Origin: Ipomoea triloba
Lineage: Eukaryota > Streptophyta > Magnoliopsida > Solanales > Convolvulaceae
Assembly: GCF_003576645.1 (NCBI RefSeq)
Contig: NC_044916.1
Location: 23,199,260-23,263,259 of the forward strand
Length of the DNA: 64,000 bases
Reading direction: 5' to 3'
Every line of letters begins with the position of its first letter. Within the stretch, counting starts at the first letter, position 1. The notes under the pieces were generated by a model. That model had not been told where the DNA came from. It did not search any database and worked only from the letters and a program-made list of their open reading frames with translations. Of the stretch, positions 10,879 to 22,734 are shown piece by piece. A program made the translations under genes and the position numbers.

Positions 10879-10891
10879 GCTTGAGGGGGAG

Positions 10892-11389
10892 TATAATGAC
10901 TCTCATTATGTTATACTTCTAGTCTATTTATAAATTTGTAGTTTATATGTATTTCTGAGTTAATTACCGATTTGGTCCCTCGACTATTGAAATTTCACCA
11001 CTTTGGTCCTCGACAATTTTTCTTACCCAATTAAGTCCTCGACTTTGAAAAATTTAACCAATTTGGTCATCCGTTTATTTTACCATTTGATATTCATTAA
11101 ATCGAGACCAAATTGGTAATTTTCACTATAGTCAAGGGACCATTTCAGTCAAAATTAATTACCGAAATGGTCCCTTGACTATAGCAAACTTACCAATTTG
11201 GTCCTGATTTAACGGCTGTTAAACATCAAAATAAACGGAGGACCAAATTGGTTAATTTTTTCAAAGTCGAGGACTTAATTGAGCAAGAAAAATTGTCAAG
11301 GACCAAAGTGGTGAAATCTCAATAGTCGATGGACCAAATCGGTAATTAAGTCTATATTTCTCTATGTAATCTTGTAGAGTGTTGATAAG
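10892..11389 (+). repeat. 3' LTR of copia A, interrupted by foldback element B
   Basis: Preceded by the polypurine tract TTGAGGGGGAG at 10881-10891. It matches the 5' LTR in two parts around the insertion at 10957-11352. The ATATG duplication follows at 11390. Confidence 0.8.
10957..11352. mobile_element. Foldback element B (Mutator-like MITE) in the copia LTR
   Basis: 396 bp, essentially one long inverted repeat: the left arm GAGTTAATTACCGATTTGG pairs with a right arm ending CCAAATCGGTAATTAAGTC. Flanking duplications TGTATTTCT (10948-10956) and TATATTTCT (11353-11361) agree at 8 of 9 positions, and the 5' LTR shows the uninterrupted site. Arms carry repeated GGTCC(C/T) motifs as in elements A and G. 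No coding sequence. Confidence 0.88.
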
Positions 11390-11394
11390 ATATG

Positions 11395-12102
11395 TAGTAA
11401 TAATTATTTAATTTGATGAATCAATTGATATGAAATGTGTTGTAATTCAATTATGAGAAGTATTTTAAAAGAAAACTACTTTTTATGAACCATCTTAATG
11501 TAATCTAAGTTTCAATGGTGCATCATTCATTGTATTCAAATTAATCTAAAAATACAGAGTTGATCTAACTAAAATAAAAAAGATTTATAAATATCATATT
11601 AATAAAGATAAAATACAATTTATTCTAACCATTTCATATTTCATCATAGATATTTAATGCTTAACAGTATTCTAAACACCTTATCAACAGTTGTATTCAT
11701 AAACAAAAAATAGCACCCTCATAGCATAAAATAAAATAGAATAATTCACCGTTTTATTACTGCTGCCTTAGATAGGTTATGATAGCAATACAGAAAACCT
11801 GCTAAAACATTTTATCAAAATACCAATGCAGTAATGAAGAAATTTGCAATTACAATGCCATTACATGGGACATCTCAGACTAAAATTACAGATTCTATTT
11901 AGATTCATCTATAAGGACAAACATGCAACTTTTTTATCCAGAATAATCATAAAAAGTATATAATAAAACATATAGACCTAATAAAAGGTTGAGATCCTAC
12001 ATTTTCTATCTAAGCACTGATATCATTCCTCTGGATAGTGAGTTTGTGACAAAACAATGAAAAGTTTTAGACCTTCATCAATGGAGTTTGTTTTGAATGA
12101 AG
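11395..12102. other. AT-rich spacer and DNMT2 3' flank
   Basis: About 700 bp between the copia element and the DNMT2 stop codon. It is AT-rich with no ORF or repeat I can name. The part closest to 12102 is presumably 3' untranslated region. Confidence 0.5.
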
Positions 12103-15100
12103 TTATGGAGGCTCTGTAAATAGATACTGAAGCAATGGAGCAACAACTCCAACACTTAAACTATTCCCAAGCAAGGCATACCTGCACACATAAGCAAATA
12201 CATATCTCAGAGGCGAGTAAACAAGAAGGTTGTAATAAATTCTAAAAGAACTAGGATAACTTTCAAGCATTTGCCAAAAGAAAACTAAAATATTTACTGC
12301 ATCACAATTCACAACAGGAAAGGGTACACCAGACAAAGCCATTAAATGTTCATGGATGAATAATCAATACTTGGCAAAAGCTTTCCAGCTCTAACTAAAA
12401 TCCTTTATCCAGTAAGATTATATCCTATAATTCTTTGAAGTAATTTAAAAAATACCCACCCCAACCCAAAATAAATAAATAAATAAAAAGCAAAACAAAA
12501 TAAGTAAAGTCTATCTTTCTGTCATTGCTCTAACAACAGAAAAAAGTTATAGTGATTAAAGAAAAACATACCGCTGTCTGAGGCTCACGTGTTGGGGAAA
12601 CTGGAAACTCGCTGGAAAAGAATGTAAATTTGCAACCTTTGCAATAACAAAAGAATTAGGACATTAAGTTCATGACTGCTGGAAACAGATCTAGGGTGTG
12701 AAGAGCCTTACCTCACGGGGGGTGAAGTATCTAAGGCATAGCTCCTCCAATGAAGATTTACATTTTTCTGTTCCCTGTATTAGATCAAGTAACTATGTAA
12801 CCGAAGATAAGATGGTTAGATGGATATCCATTTTTTCACTTTTTGACAAGTGAAATGGATATCACTCAAAATTTGGCAATCATCCATTTAATTGAGGATA
12901 AACAAGAAACTACGGAATAGAAGAATATAGACCATAGCAAATGTTTAAAAAACTGAGCTGGACCATTGTATGGATCTCTTTTTGGTATGCCGAGTCACAT
13001 ATAACATGGACCACACATTATATGTTTAGAATACCACAGGTAGTGGCAGCAGCAATTTAACCATCATGACTATTTTATCAGTTTAATCAAACTACACAAG
13101 CTTAACAAGAGTATGTTAGAAAGTAAATGGATGATTTTTCCATACTAAGTACACAATCTCTGAGACCTCATGGCTAATTGTCAATTTCTCACCTACTTGA
13201 TGGATCTGATCATTGTAGCTTCTGGTTATTTGGTAATTGGTCATTATTTTCATTTCCAGCTAAGTGTGTGAGTGAGTAAGCTCTCTTTTTTGGTCCCCAA
13301 ACAGAGGGTTGGGGAGAATCAAAGAGTAGATGAGTAGTAATATTAGTTTCCTAGGCCAAAGGAAGCATTGAGAAAAACATTTCTAGCATTTTTCATCAGA
13401 ATGTTATTTCAAGAAATAAAAATGAAAGAGAATGAATAAAAGATGATAACATCTTTATGATCATAGCACAATAATATGGTAATAATTTTCAGAGATAATA
13501 CTACTTATAGTCCTTGTCTATCAATTTAACTAATTTTGGTCCCTCAACTTTTCAAATTAACCAAATGCAATTCAAAATGTCTGAAATGCCCTCACTTTCA
13601 CCAAACTTCACCGTTCTAATTTTCATGTGCATAACAGATATAAATATAATATATATATATAGGAGTATATCTCTGCTCACGTGTGTGCACAGGTGTATAA
13701 TTGATTACTCATCCCATGACAATTCCCCTATAATATTATCTGTAACAAAATAGTATTCAACTGAAAAGTAACGCGATTATGTAACTTATGTTGTAGACAA
13801 TTAATGCAGTCTCTAGAAGTATTTGTTTTGTCCAGGCACATCTTTTGAGGTATAGAGTACGTTATTATGCATGGAAACTCTCATGGAGGAGTGTTTCCAT
13901 GTTTTAGACACATTTTCACAATCAAAAACTCACAGGAAACTTCCTCACAACATTTCTGGGCCATTTCCATAATTAAAAAAATAAAAATAAAAAATAAAAA
14001 AAAGTTTTAGGACATGTTTCCTAAAAGAAACATGTTTCACAGTTTCAAGGGGGTCTAATTGAAAAAATAATTTTTTGGTCACAAGAAATACATGTTCTAA
14101 TTTATTGCTTCAACCTTACATATCCCTATATATTTAATTATTTATAGTGGATACACCCCCATAGTGTATTATTTTTATTTATAAAACTAGTTACCAATTA
14201 ATGTGTAATTATGGAAAAAGCATTTGCAACTATACCCATATATATTTTATATTTGTTCATTGTCCCCACATTTTATGTCGTACATTTTTAAAAATTGTTG
14301 TTTCCCCATATCTCATGTCATGCTACCCATTTCTCGTTTCCATGCCACTGTGCAAAGTTAGAGCATCAGCACGTTAACTATTTAATAGTAATTGACAAAG
14401 TGGTCAGACCACTATCCTCTGAAGTCTGACCCAGCACTTCTCCAGTTAAATAAGTTGTATGGATTTCAAAATATTGCCCAAAACCTTATATAACTTTTTG
14501 TATGACAATCATGCAAATAGGATACACAAATGGATATAAAACTCTAGCAACTTAGATCCACATTGTGGGTTTATTTTAGAGCTCTAGAACTATTAAGATT
14601 TATGAAAGCTAGAAATATAGGGAACTAACAGGTCAAGGAAATAAGATGGCATAGACATGTCTAATTTGCACACCAAAAGCTCCTTAAACATAAAGCCCAA
14701 CAACAGAATTCAGATGCTAGGAAAGACCACACATGATATCTATAGCCCTACCTGTTTGGTTGCCAAAAGGGAACCTGTTCCCTTAACATATCGATAATAG
14801 CTTTTTGTAAAGCAGCAACAACGTTTTGAGTGAGGAAAAACAATATCTGAAATTTCAAGAAATTAATTAAATAACTAAATATTGAATAGCAGAGTGAAAC
14901 GTAAAAGAATCAATGAAGAGGGATACCCATTGCATTGCCCCATCTTTTCACCAAGCTTGAAGGAACAAGATACTGACTTGAGAAGTCACTGTTATGTCCA
15001 ATATCTCCATCATCTTTATCTACTTTTTCAGAATCATTATCAGCTAAAAAGCTGGACTTGGAGTCACATCCATTTGCAGAACCTTTCCATTCAAGAAAAT

Positions 15101-18100
15101 TCTCTATAGGCTGACAATGTTGAAGCAACCCATCCCAATACTCCTGTGACTGGTCATCATCTTTGTCAATTGTGTTTTCATCCTGCCAAAGTAAAGGGCC
15201 AGGGCTCCAGAGAAGCTGGTTGTCATGTTGTGCACTTCTAAAGGTTAAAGGTTTTCTTTTTGCCTGTAATGAAATAGAGTAAAATATACTCTTATCTGTA
15301 ACTCCTTGCAAGTTAATCATTTTTTAAAGTCAAAGTTTGCATGTAAAAGGAAATTGCAACAAGTGACCAAACAAACCTTGTGTATATATTATTTTTGATA
15401 GGAAAATATAAATACGGAGCAATAAAGACAGAAAAGAATATCGCAAATGCATTGGAGAAAACTTAATTAAACAAGGACTTGTTATGAAAGTAAAGAGAGA
15501 GTCTCTAAATATGTTATCTTATATTGTCATATAGAAAAGAGAATACAAAACCCTATAAATAGGTGCTAGAAGACTACGAATAGGACACCAGTTTCCATAT
15601 GCCTACCTACCTAAATCCCTAAGACTGCCTAATATATAGAGATTCCATATATTAAATATAGGGAAAATGGCACTTTTTCCCCCTATGTTATGTGCTTATA
15701 GCACATTTCCCCCGTGTTATTAAAGTGACAGTTTTTCCCCCTCAGTTATTTTAAAAGTGGTAGTTTTCTCCTTTGTAATATTAAATTGACATTTTTGCCC
15801 TTAAAATTAACCATTTCATTTATTTTTATTCTCCAACCAATTATTACTAATATGTATGGAAGATCACAGTTCGATATGAACCTAATCGAACACTGTAGCA
15901 ATTGAACTTAAATAGTATAGACGATTACGGTTACGATTCAGAACCGAAAAAATAAAATAAAATAATTGTTGAATTTAGACTATTTTTAAATTAGAAATAA
16001 AATTATAAAAATAAATAAATAAATAAATAAGTTGTGATTGGCGGTTCAAAATCGAAATTGGAACCGACCGTACCGATTTATTAAAATAAGTGTTTGATCA
16101 TTTTTACTATATATGACTGTGGTTAAGTTCCGGCTCACGGTTCAACAATTATTTAATTTTATTTTTCGGTTATGAATCGTAACCAGAACCGTCCATACTA
16201 TTTCGGTATGATTGCTACAGTGTTTGGTTAGGTTCGAATCGAATCGTGATCATCCATACCTATAAGTAATAATTTGTTGGAGAAGAAAAATAAATGAAAT
16301 AATTATTTTTAAGGGTAACAATGTCAATTTAACATTTCAGGGGGAAAAACTGCCACTTTAATAACACAGGGGGGAAAAGTGATATAAGCACATAACATAG
16401 GGGGAAAAAGTGCCATTTTCCTTTAAATATATATTCCATAACAGGACTCAAGTAGCGAAATGTGTACATAAGAAAAAAAAATTGAAATTAAATGTTCCTT
16501 TAAAATAAAAATTGTAATCCAATAGAGGACATGTTTTACTTTTCCAACAACTATTAACCACATTGTTTAGTCTTTATCCTTTCTGCATATAGAAGGTAAA
16601 CTACTTAATGGGGAAAAGAATAAGAATTTTGTTAAATAATTTCTGTACGCTGTCTTCACCCTTCTGGATGTGAAAAGAAACATACAACAATAACTTCAGT
16701 GGTTTAGTTTGAAAAGTACTCTTTCTATGTGGAGTTATCAACTCATCAATTGACTGCTATAAAAGTGAGGAAAAAAACTGTCCGTGGGTAAAAATCATTG
16801 ATCTAGTTCCCACATCAAATTGAAAGGTTTTCCAGTGCTTTATTTGCTTGCAAGGACAGATTTTGACAATAAATACAAAATTAGTGGATTAAGACCAGCA
16901 TTCAATCCCTTGAGAGTATAAGATAATTTAGCACCACTTCTCTGATTAGTGATTATGTTTACAAATCATTAAGGTCCTAGAAAGGGAGAGGCTTTGAAGA
17001 GAAAGGGTTAAAAGGCACTTCTACTTAGGCTCACATAGATGCATGATCTTTATTTTTAAGCCAAAAAAATAAAATTTGAATCTAATATACTGAAAACAGA
17101 GTAAAGAACTAGAGAAAACAGATGGGTATGTTGATGAAGGGAGGCTTGTTTATTAGTAACTTAATTACAGTGCTTAGGAATGAGTTGCAGAAATATTATA
17201 CAGATAAAAAGGTTAGAGGAGAAAGTACATGATGAAACTGTGATGTAAAGTTCCCAAAGTAGTTTTAGCATTTTAGATCCAATAATGCTCTCAGGTATAG
17301 GAATAGCTTGCAACCAGGCTACATATTCAGAAAACCTCACAAATTCAGCAAGGTAAGATAAGAAGTCCAGAACTTGAGTTCCAGAAGGCCAAAAATTAAT
17401 GCAGCAATTTGGATCAAATTTTGTGAGCAAAAGGATGACATATGCAGCTTGAAAAAACATATGTTAAAGCAGCGATCGTTCTAAAATTTTCATCCAACAA
17501 AAGCACTTCACAACTAATTAGGTCATCTTTTTTAGAGTCCAAGTGAAGCATCCTGAAAAAGTGCTACTGCATTAGCTAACAGCCTAACAGAAATGAAGCT
17601 AATGGGAAAGATCTCTAAGAGCACAACCCTAACATTTTGCACGATAAAGTTACTCAATACTACTACCTAAAATAATATAAGGGATTTCAGATCATACTGC
17701 AAAACAGTTAAAACCTAAGCAATAAATTAAACCATCATCAGTCCCTAGTCTTCTAAATTTCATCCATTTAAATAAGAGGTGATGCAAAGTTTTTTTTTTT
17801 TTTTTTTTTTCACAAATGAATTGCTTCACAGAAAGAGCATGAAAGTGAGGACAAACAAAGAGGGAAAGACTTGCATTTAGATGCTTAAAGTAAATTATCC
17901 TATTGGGACCATTTTTTGTATGAATAAAGCTGACAAATCAAGTTTACATTACTTATGGAAGAAACCCATGAATAAGGCAGAAAATAATTCCTTTATTTTC
18001 ATTAATTGGCAATGAGTTTTACTCCTCCATAGTCAATCATTTTAATATCATATTCTGGTTTAGATGCCTCTTTCATTTCTATTGGCTTGTAATGAATAAT

Positions 18101-19225
18101 TCTTCACAATATGTCACTTTTAATTTCATATAGTCATGCAATCAAATAATTATAGACCTCACCTATAAAGACGAAGAATATGTACACACAAATACAAAAG
18201 AGAGGTCAGGGAAAGAAAGATACCAAGCAGTAATACCGTGGCCTTGAATAGGGAATTCCAAACTGCAAAGGGCTCAAAATAAATTCCTGTGTGACAAACT
18301 GATTTTTCCTCAAGATTTCCATCATCATCTCGTGTGTATCTGATGTCTGCAATGAAAACATAAAATAAAACAAACACATATAAGCCCATTGCCCCACGTA
18401 GATATTAAAAAGCATGAAGTATGCACATAATATTGCAATACAGACCTCAAATCCTACTACATTCTCCACAAAAAGGAAGAGTGGAGGCCTTGTTGTATCC
18501 GGTATGAGTTCCAAAATTTTGAGAAAAGAAGAGGCCCGGGCATCCTTGGAACCTTTCTGGAGGCCTGAACATGGAATTGAGGAAACATACCAACCAACAC
18601 GACACTTTTTAATCATCAAGTGAAAACAGGAAACACAAAATAGGATAATGCCTTTCATGACCTTGTCGAGTATATGGTTGACAAGGAGGAGAAAGAAGCC
18701 AAGCATCTGCCTTGTAGCCATCAATATCAGCAGCACTCAGAGTCTGAATGTTACCCTAAAGGACAACCAAACAAAATTACATAATCACAACTATAAACCA
18801 AAACGATCAATATGTTAAGCCTTTGAGTTTTCTAGAAAATCGTCTCCAAAAGCACAACTTTCATTGCCAACTTCTGTTTCATACTAATAAACTACGGATT
18901 AAAAATTAAGTTAGTAATTGCATTTTCCTCAGCTTTTAGAACCTCTATTTGTTCTTATTTCCTCGATATTCCTTAATTTCGATAATTGTTTACACTGTAA
19001 AGTAGATAATGGTCATGGATTAACAAGTACCTGATGAGGTCTGTGGCCGAAATTGTGCTCGTAAACATCGTTTGCGACGTCGTTAATGTCGAACGCTTCG
19101 AGTACAACGGCGTTTACTGCGGCGTTAATCAGTGAATATCTCATCCCGCCAATACCACTGTAAAATTCCAGAACTCGCCATGGCTGTTCGCCATCTTTGG
19201 AGTTTCTAAAGCACTTACTTTCCAT
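12103..19225 (-). CDS. DNMT2: tRNA (cytosine-5) methyltransferase DNMT2/TRDMT1, nine exons
   Basis: Methylates C38 of tRNA-Asp and related tRNAs using S-adenosylmethionine. I read coding exons at 19225-19031, 18755-18662, 18564-18446, 18346-18224, 15263-14927, 14846-14752, 12774-12712, 12636-12572 and 12181-12103. All have GT-AG junctions and consistent phases and sum to 1170 bp (389 residues), close to the family length. Motif I is [15 protein letters not shown] (about residues 18-32), motif [13 protein letters not shown] has catalytic Cys near residue 90, motif VI is FVENVVGFE (about 128-136), the DNMT2-specific CFT lies near 301-303, and the final motifs are [10 protein letters not shown] and [11 protein letters not shown]. 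No chromodomain or BAH domain, unlike plant DNA methyltransferases. The large fourth and sixth introns (about 3.0 and 2.0 kb) hold repeats, including the foldback at 15661-16422. No lesion seen. Confidence 0.97.
12775..14751. other. DNMT2 intron 6
   Basis: About 2 kb with no exon candidate. The stretch near 13495-13560 contains TTTTGGTCCCTCAACTTTT, the vocabulary of the GGTCC foldback arms elsewhere in the window, so a degraded copy may lie here, but no matching second arm was found. Near 13875-14050 are repeated GTTTC/CATG words without clear structure. Confidence 0.5.
15661..16422. mobile_element. Foldback element C in DNMT2 intron 4
   Basis: 762 bp. The left arm starts GGGAAAATGGCACTTTTTCC and the right arm ends with its complement. 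Inverted similarity runs through most of the element (arms over 300 bp), including GTTCGAT/ATCGAAC blocks near the centre. Exact 9-bp duplications TTAAATATA lie at 15652-15660 and 16423-16431. Non-coding. The size of the duplication suggests Mutator-type mobilisation. It lies between exons 4 and 5, and both splice sites are intact. Confidence 0.9.
16432..18223. other. Remainder of DNMT2 intron 4
   Basis: About 1.8 kb of AT-rich sequence with a poly-T run at about 17790-17811. The 99-residue open frame at 17161-17460 has no DNMT2 similarity, and exons 4 and 5 already join seamlessly (YYCL to AKRKPL), so it is not an exon. Confidence 0.7.
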
Positions 19226-19498
19226 TGTTATTTATCCAACAGCGAAGCTCCCCGGAAGGAACGGCTGCGGATGCCGTTTCCGGCGGCGAAGGGCTGAGAA
19301 GGAACAATTACGCTCTTGCACCGTGTGGGACTAGCGAGGGCCGAGGAGGAAGTAAACGCGAGAGATTTATTTTATACATCACGTGAGTAGCACCTGAGTT
19401 GTTTTTTTTTAAAAATAAATAAAATTTGCAAGGTAAAACCCGAAGGAAAATGCTATTTGCCCATTTGCCCATAATTTTATGTGGCAATTCTCAGATTA

Positions 19499-19765
19499 CT
19501 TTTTTTTTTTTTTTTGAAAGTCAACCAATAAAGGTAGATTAAATCAAAATAGAAGTAGCGTCAGGTTGGACAGAATCCTAATACATAGCGTTATTCTGGA
19601 AATACACTAACGAAGTTAGAGATTGAGTGGCTAGATTAGCTGATAACAGAACAACTATTAAAAGTAGCCATAACAAACAACACCAATCAATGGGGTAAGC
19701 AATATAAGAATAGAGATCCACACTGGACGAAGATAACAAGTGCTTTTGGAGCTGCAAAGCTCCCA
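19499..19765 (-). mobile_element. Probable 5'-truncated LINE 3' end
   Basis: A T-run at 19499-19515 (an A-tail on the minus strand) is followed by sequence with GCGTCAGGTTGGACAGAATC and AATACATAGCG, which parallels the 3' end of the LINE at 59940-60050 (GTCAGGAGGGACAGAGTCC, CAATACAGAGA). The minus-strand reading ends like LINE RNase H products (ANLATQSLTS, then QNNAMY and a stop). Only the end of the element is present. Confidence 0.5.
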
Positions 19766-19884
19766 TCTACTTTATATGTGACAATGTTTAGTGTGATGTG
19801 GTAAATGCAATATCTCAAGGAGTAAACTTGTGTGAGTGGTGAATGTAGGAGAGTACATCAAGGCCCAAACCTGATGATATGCTC

Positions 19885-19950
19885 ATATACACACACACAC
19901 ACACACATACATACATATATACATGCATACATACATATATATATACATAT
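19885..19950. repeat. Microsatellite (CA)n then (TACA/TATA)n
   Basis: Runs of CA (about 11 units) followed by TACATACATATATACATG-type repeats. The neighbouring 19955-20190 is A/C-rich with recurring AAAACACACCA and ATTACACCA words and no gene. Confidence 0.9.
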
Positions 19951-20190
19951 TAAAACACACCATTCCCTACCATACCGAAATACACCTACTCAATTCAAAT
20001 GCACCAACAAAATTAAAACACAGCATTATACGTTAAAAATGCACCAATTCTCATATTAAAACACACCACTTAACCACCACACACCAAATACACATACTAT
20101 TGCGAATTACACCAATATTATCTCAAATATGAACCAGATTAATGTTGATAATGCACAGACTATTGCGAATTACTCCATTCTAGTTCTTCT

Positions 20191-21477
20191 GTTAGAGTCG
20201 ACCTGTGCGTTTTGTTCGGAACGGAGCGCTCGTTGCTGGTGATGGAGTCCTTCTACACTCGTCTGGTGTTTGTTGCTCAGTGCTCGTCGACTTCAAGTCT
20301 CCGTCGTCGTCTGATCTGGTTTTGAAATTGTAGTGAATTGTCAACATTATCCTTCTCGTTCGCGTAATTAAAGACCAAGCGCCTGTATTGTTTGGATTAA
20401 TATGAAGTCTTAGATCATGGAATCTAATGGTGCAGATCAGGCCACACAGCAGCACGGGGGAGGCTGTTCGCATCTGATGCGGCCTATATATATATATATA
20501 TTTATAAAGGGGGTGTTTGGTAATATGGCTAATTGAGATAGCTTATCAACCTAATAAACTAATTTGCAAAATTCCATCCGTAGTAGCGTTTCTGCTCAGC
20601 TGATTGAAAATTTCTCTCATTTGTCCTTATTCTTCTCGTTGATTTTTCCTCTCTTAGACTTGTAGAAGCGCCATTCTCCTCGCAGCAACGGAGGCTCTCC
20701 ATTCTCTGAGGTAATCTCTATCCCTCTCTACTTCTCTTTCTCCATCTAAGTTGAAAACATAGGGTTTATAGAAAAGGAATATAATGCCATCAAATTATTG
20801 TTAGTGGTTTTTGCTTAGTGGGGTTTTCTTTCTTTTGAATTTGTGGGGAAGAAACTTGGATCTATGGGGTTTTCTTTGCTTTGTGGCTTTGCTTCCTTCT
20901 TTTGGATATGTGGGGTTTTTTTTCGTTGGGATCCAAACTCCTTTCATGACCCGAAAATAATATTGTTTAAATAAAGATAAGAGGCAATAAGAAGATATGT
21001 AGAGTGGGCATTTGAAGTCTTACAAGCTCGATGAGCAATGATTAGAAGTCCTGGACGATTTTGATACATGAAACACTTTAGAGAAATAATTTGCACTTGC
21101 ATTATTTTACACAACATAATTGTTGACATCATAACTAATTGGGTAGACAAAGAAACTGAATCAACTGTACAAGCGTTGCAACACTCAATCGAAGAGTTTT
21201 AACACTATTTACAAAGAAACGCCGATTTACATGACTCGCAATTGCATCAACTTCATGATGATTTGGTTAAGCATATATGAATCAATAATGACAATTAATT
21301 TAAATATTTGTATTTTAATTTTTTATGCACTTTGATTTTGTTAACAACTTTGTAGTTTACTTTTTAAGCAATTATTAGGATTTAATTTTGAAGTAATTAG
21401 TAATTTAATTTTAATTTTATAATTATCATTTTAATTAAATGTTGGTATGCTTATTTTAAAGAATTAATTTTCATTAC

Positions 21478-21480
<3 letters not shown>
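20191..21480. other. Intergenic, no gene seen
   Basis: Contains a short TA run near 20487-20502, a fragment GGGTGTTTGGTAATATGGCTA at about 20510-20530 similar to the termini of the hAT-like MITEs further right, then AT-rich DNA. No long ORF with recognisable content. Confidence 0.5.

Positions 21481-21537
<57 letters not shown>
21481..21537. repeat. (TA)n microsatellite
   Basis: About 28 uninterrupted TA units. Confidence 0.97.
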
Positions 21538-21541
<4 letters not shown>

Positions 21542-21560
21542 TTTTGAAATCACTCAATAA

Positions 21561-22161
21561 CCTTTAGGGGCCGTTTGGTTCAGGTCATCTGAGATTACCT
21601 AGGTAATATGAGCCTAGTAATGTTATATTACCTTGTTTGGTTCAATATATGAGATTACCTGGTAATGTTATATTACCTCAAAGCTGGTATGGCGGTAATG
21701 TTTCAAGGTAATGTGATTACCCCGTTTTTTTAAAGTAATCTTAGATTACCTTGAATTATTCTAACTTTGCCCTTGTTAACTAATCCTTATATAATAATAA
21801 TAATAAATAATAATAATAATAATAATAATAACAACAACAACAACAACGCAATAACATATATAAAATAAATATATGTTTATATAATCAAATATACATGTTT
21901 GTATATTTATATATTTATCTTTTTTAATATTAAGCATCAATACATTCACACACACACATATATATAAAAGGACATTATAGTAAATTGATCCATATAACTT
22001 AAAATATAACACTTAACCAAACCAAAGTAATATTATATTCCACAATCCAAATCAAACACATCAGGTAATCTTACATTTCCAAAATCTCACATTACCTTCC
22101 TGGAGGTAATCTTATTACTTGAGGTAATCCAAGATTCCGTGAACTAAACGCCCCCTAAAGG
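21561..22161. mobile_element. MITE with CCTTTAGGGG...CCCCCTAAAGG ends
   Basis: Left end CCTTTAGGGGCCGTTTGGTT pairs with a right end whose complement is CCTTTAGGGGGCGTTTAGTT. Inverted subterminal repeats of GAGATTACC/GGTAATCT type fill both flanks. The AT-rich middle has ATA and AAC trinucleotide runs. GGGGCCGTTTGG-type ends are common in hAT-like and PIF-like MITEs. No clean target duplication was found because the inverted repeat runs into the flanks. Confidence 0.75.
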
Positions 22162-22734
22162 TTGGTCACCTATGATATTAATGAGAAATATTGACCACAC
22201 TCGTGGTATTTGCAATAATACTCGGTTGGTTGTAACGAAATTAGCTGACCATGTTATAAAAGTACACATATTTACAAGGACAAAGCTAACACCAATGTAC
22301 TAATAGGAGTGCAACCGGATGCCACTAAATCCCAAGATCTTGGACAATATTTAGTTTAATATTATAAAACTTGTAAAAAAAATTAGAACGATTGGAGAGA
22401 ATAATGTTTTGAGATTAAATGAGATAGGGGATGGTGATGCCTACAAAAAATTGGAAGAAAAAAAACCTCAAAGGTTGAGATTGCTAGGTTTATTTAGGGA
22501 CCCCTGTACAGCTAAAAGCCTAAAACATCAAAGTTTGGAACCAAAGTGAAATTTTAGGTAATCGTTAGGGATCAGAAACATAATTCTCTCGAGAAAGAGG
22601 GGGTTTCGAGTTTTCATCCCTTTCTGATGCTGAGGCCAAACTCAAGAATGGGGTTCACCGTTTAAGGTTTAAGGTTTAAGGTTCAAGACTCCAAGGTTCT
22701 CCTCCTAAGGTTTTAGCTGTTGTGTTCTTCACCG
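22162..22734. promoter_or_regulatory. PPR gene 5' flank and leader
   Basis: No ORF. The leader carries a 7-bp tandem TTTAAGG (about three copies, near 22661-22682) shortly before the start codon. An in-frame TAG at 22714-22716 closes the frame upstream of the ATG. Confidence 0.5.

Larger units (their letters stand above)
119..11389 (+). mobile_element. Ty1/copia retrotransposon with 93-bp LTRs, split by nested insertions
   Basis: The outermost element of the nest. The near-identical LTRs at 119-211 and 10892-11389 (the latter enlarged by an insertion) lie between copies of the 5-bp duplication ATATG (114-118 and 11390-11394). The internal order is primer site, gag, pre-integrase, integrase, reverse transcriptase and RNase H, the copia order. 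With the insertion and its target duplication removed, the right LTR is also 93 bp. The LTR ends are TA...TG/AG rather than TG...CA. Frameshifts and stops in every domain show that it is dead. Everything from 1873 to 8417 is foreign insertion. Confidence 0.9.

Noticed and set aside
13495..13760. A further GGTCC-type foldback in DNMT2 intron 6
   Set aside because: Only one arm-like segment is visible; no matching second arm or duplication could be found.
17161..17460. 99-residue frame as an extra DNMT2 exon
   Set aside because: The flanking exons join directly in the conserved reading YYCL-AKRKPL and the frame has no methyltransferase similarity.
20192..20473. 93-residue minus-strand frame as a gene
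   Set aside because: No recognisable domain, no splice or promoter context, and flanked by low-complexity DNA.
21561..22161. Target duplication AACCTTTA/TAAAGGTT for the MITE
   Set aside because: The two flanks are reverse complements rather than direct repeats, so they extend the inverted repeat and are not a duplication.
22720..22734. Upstream TTG start for the PPR protein (five extra codons)
   Set aside because: TTG is not a credible plant start; the first in-frame ATG at 22735 gives a good targeting peptide.
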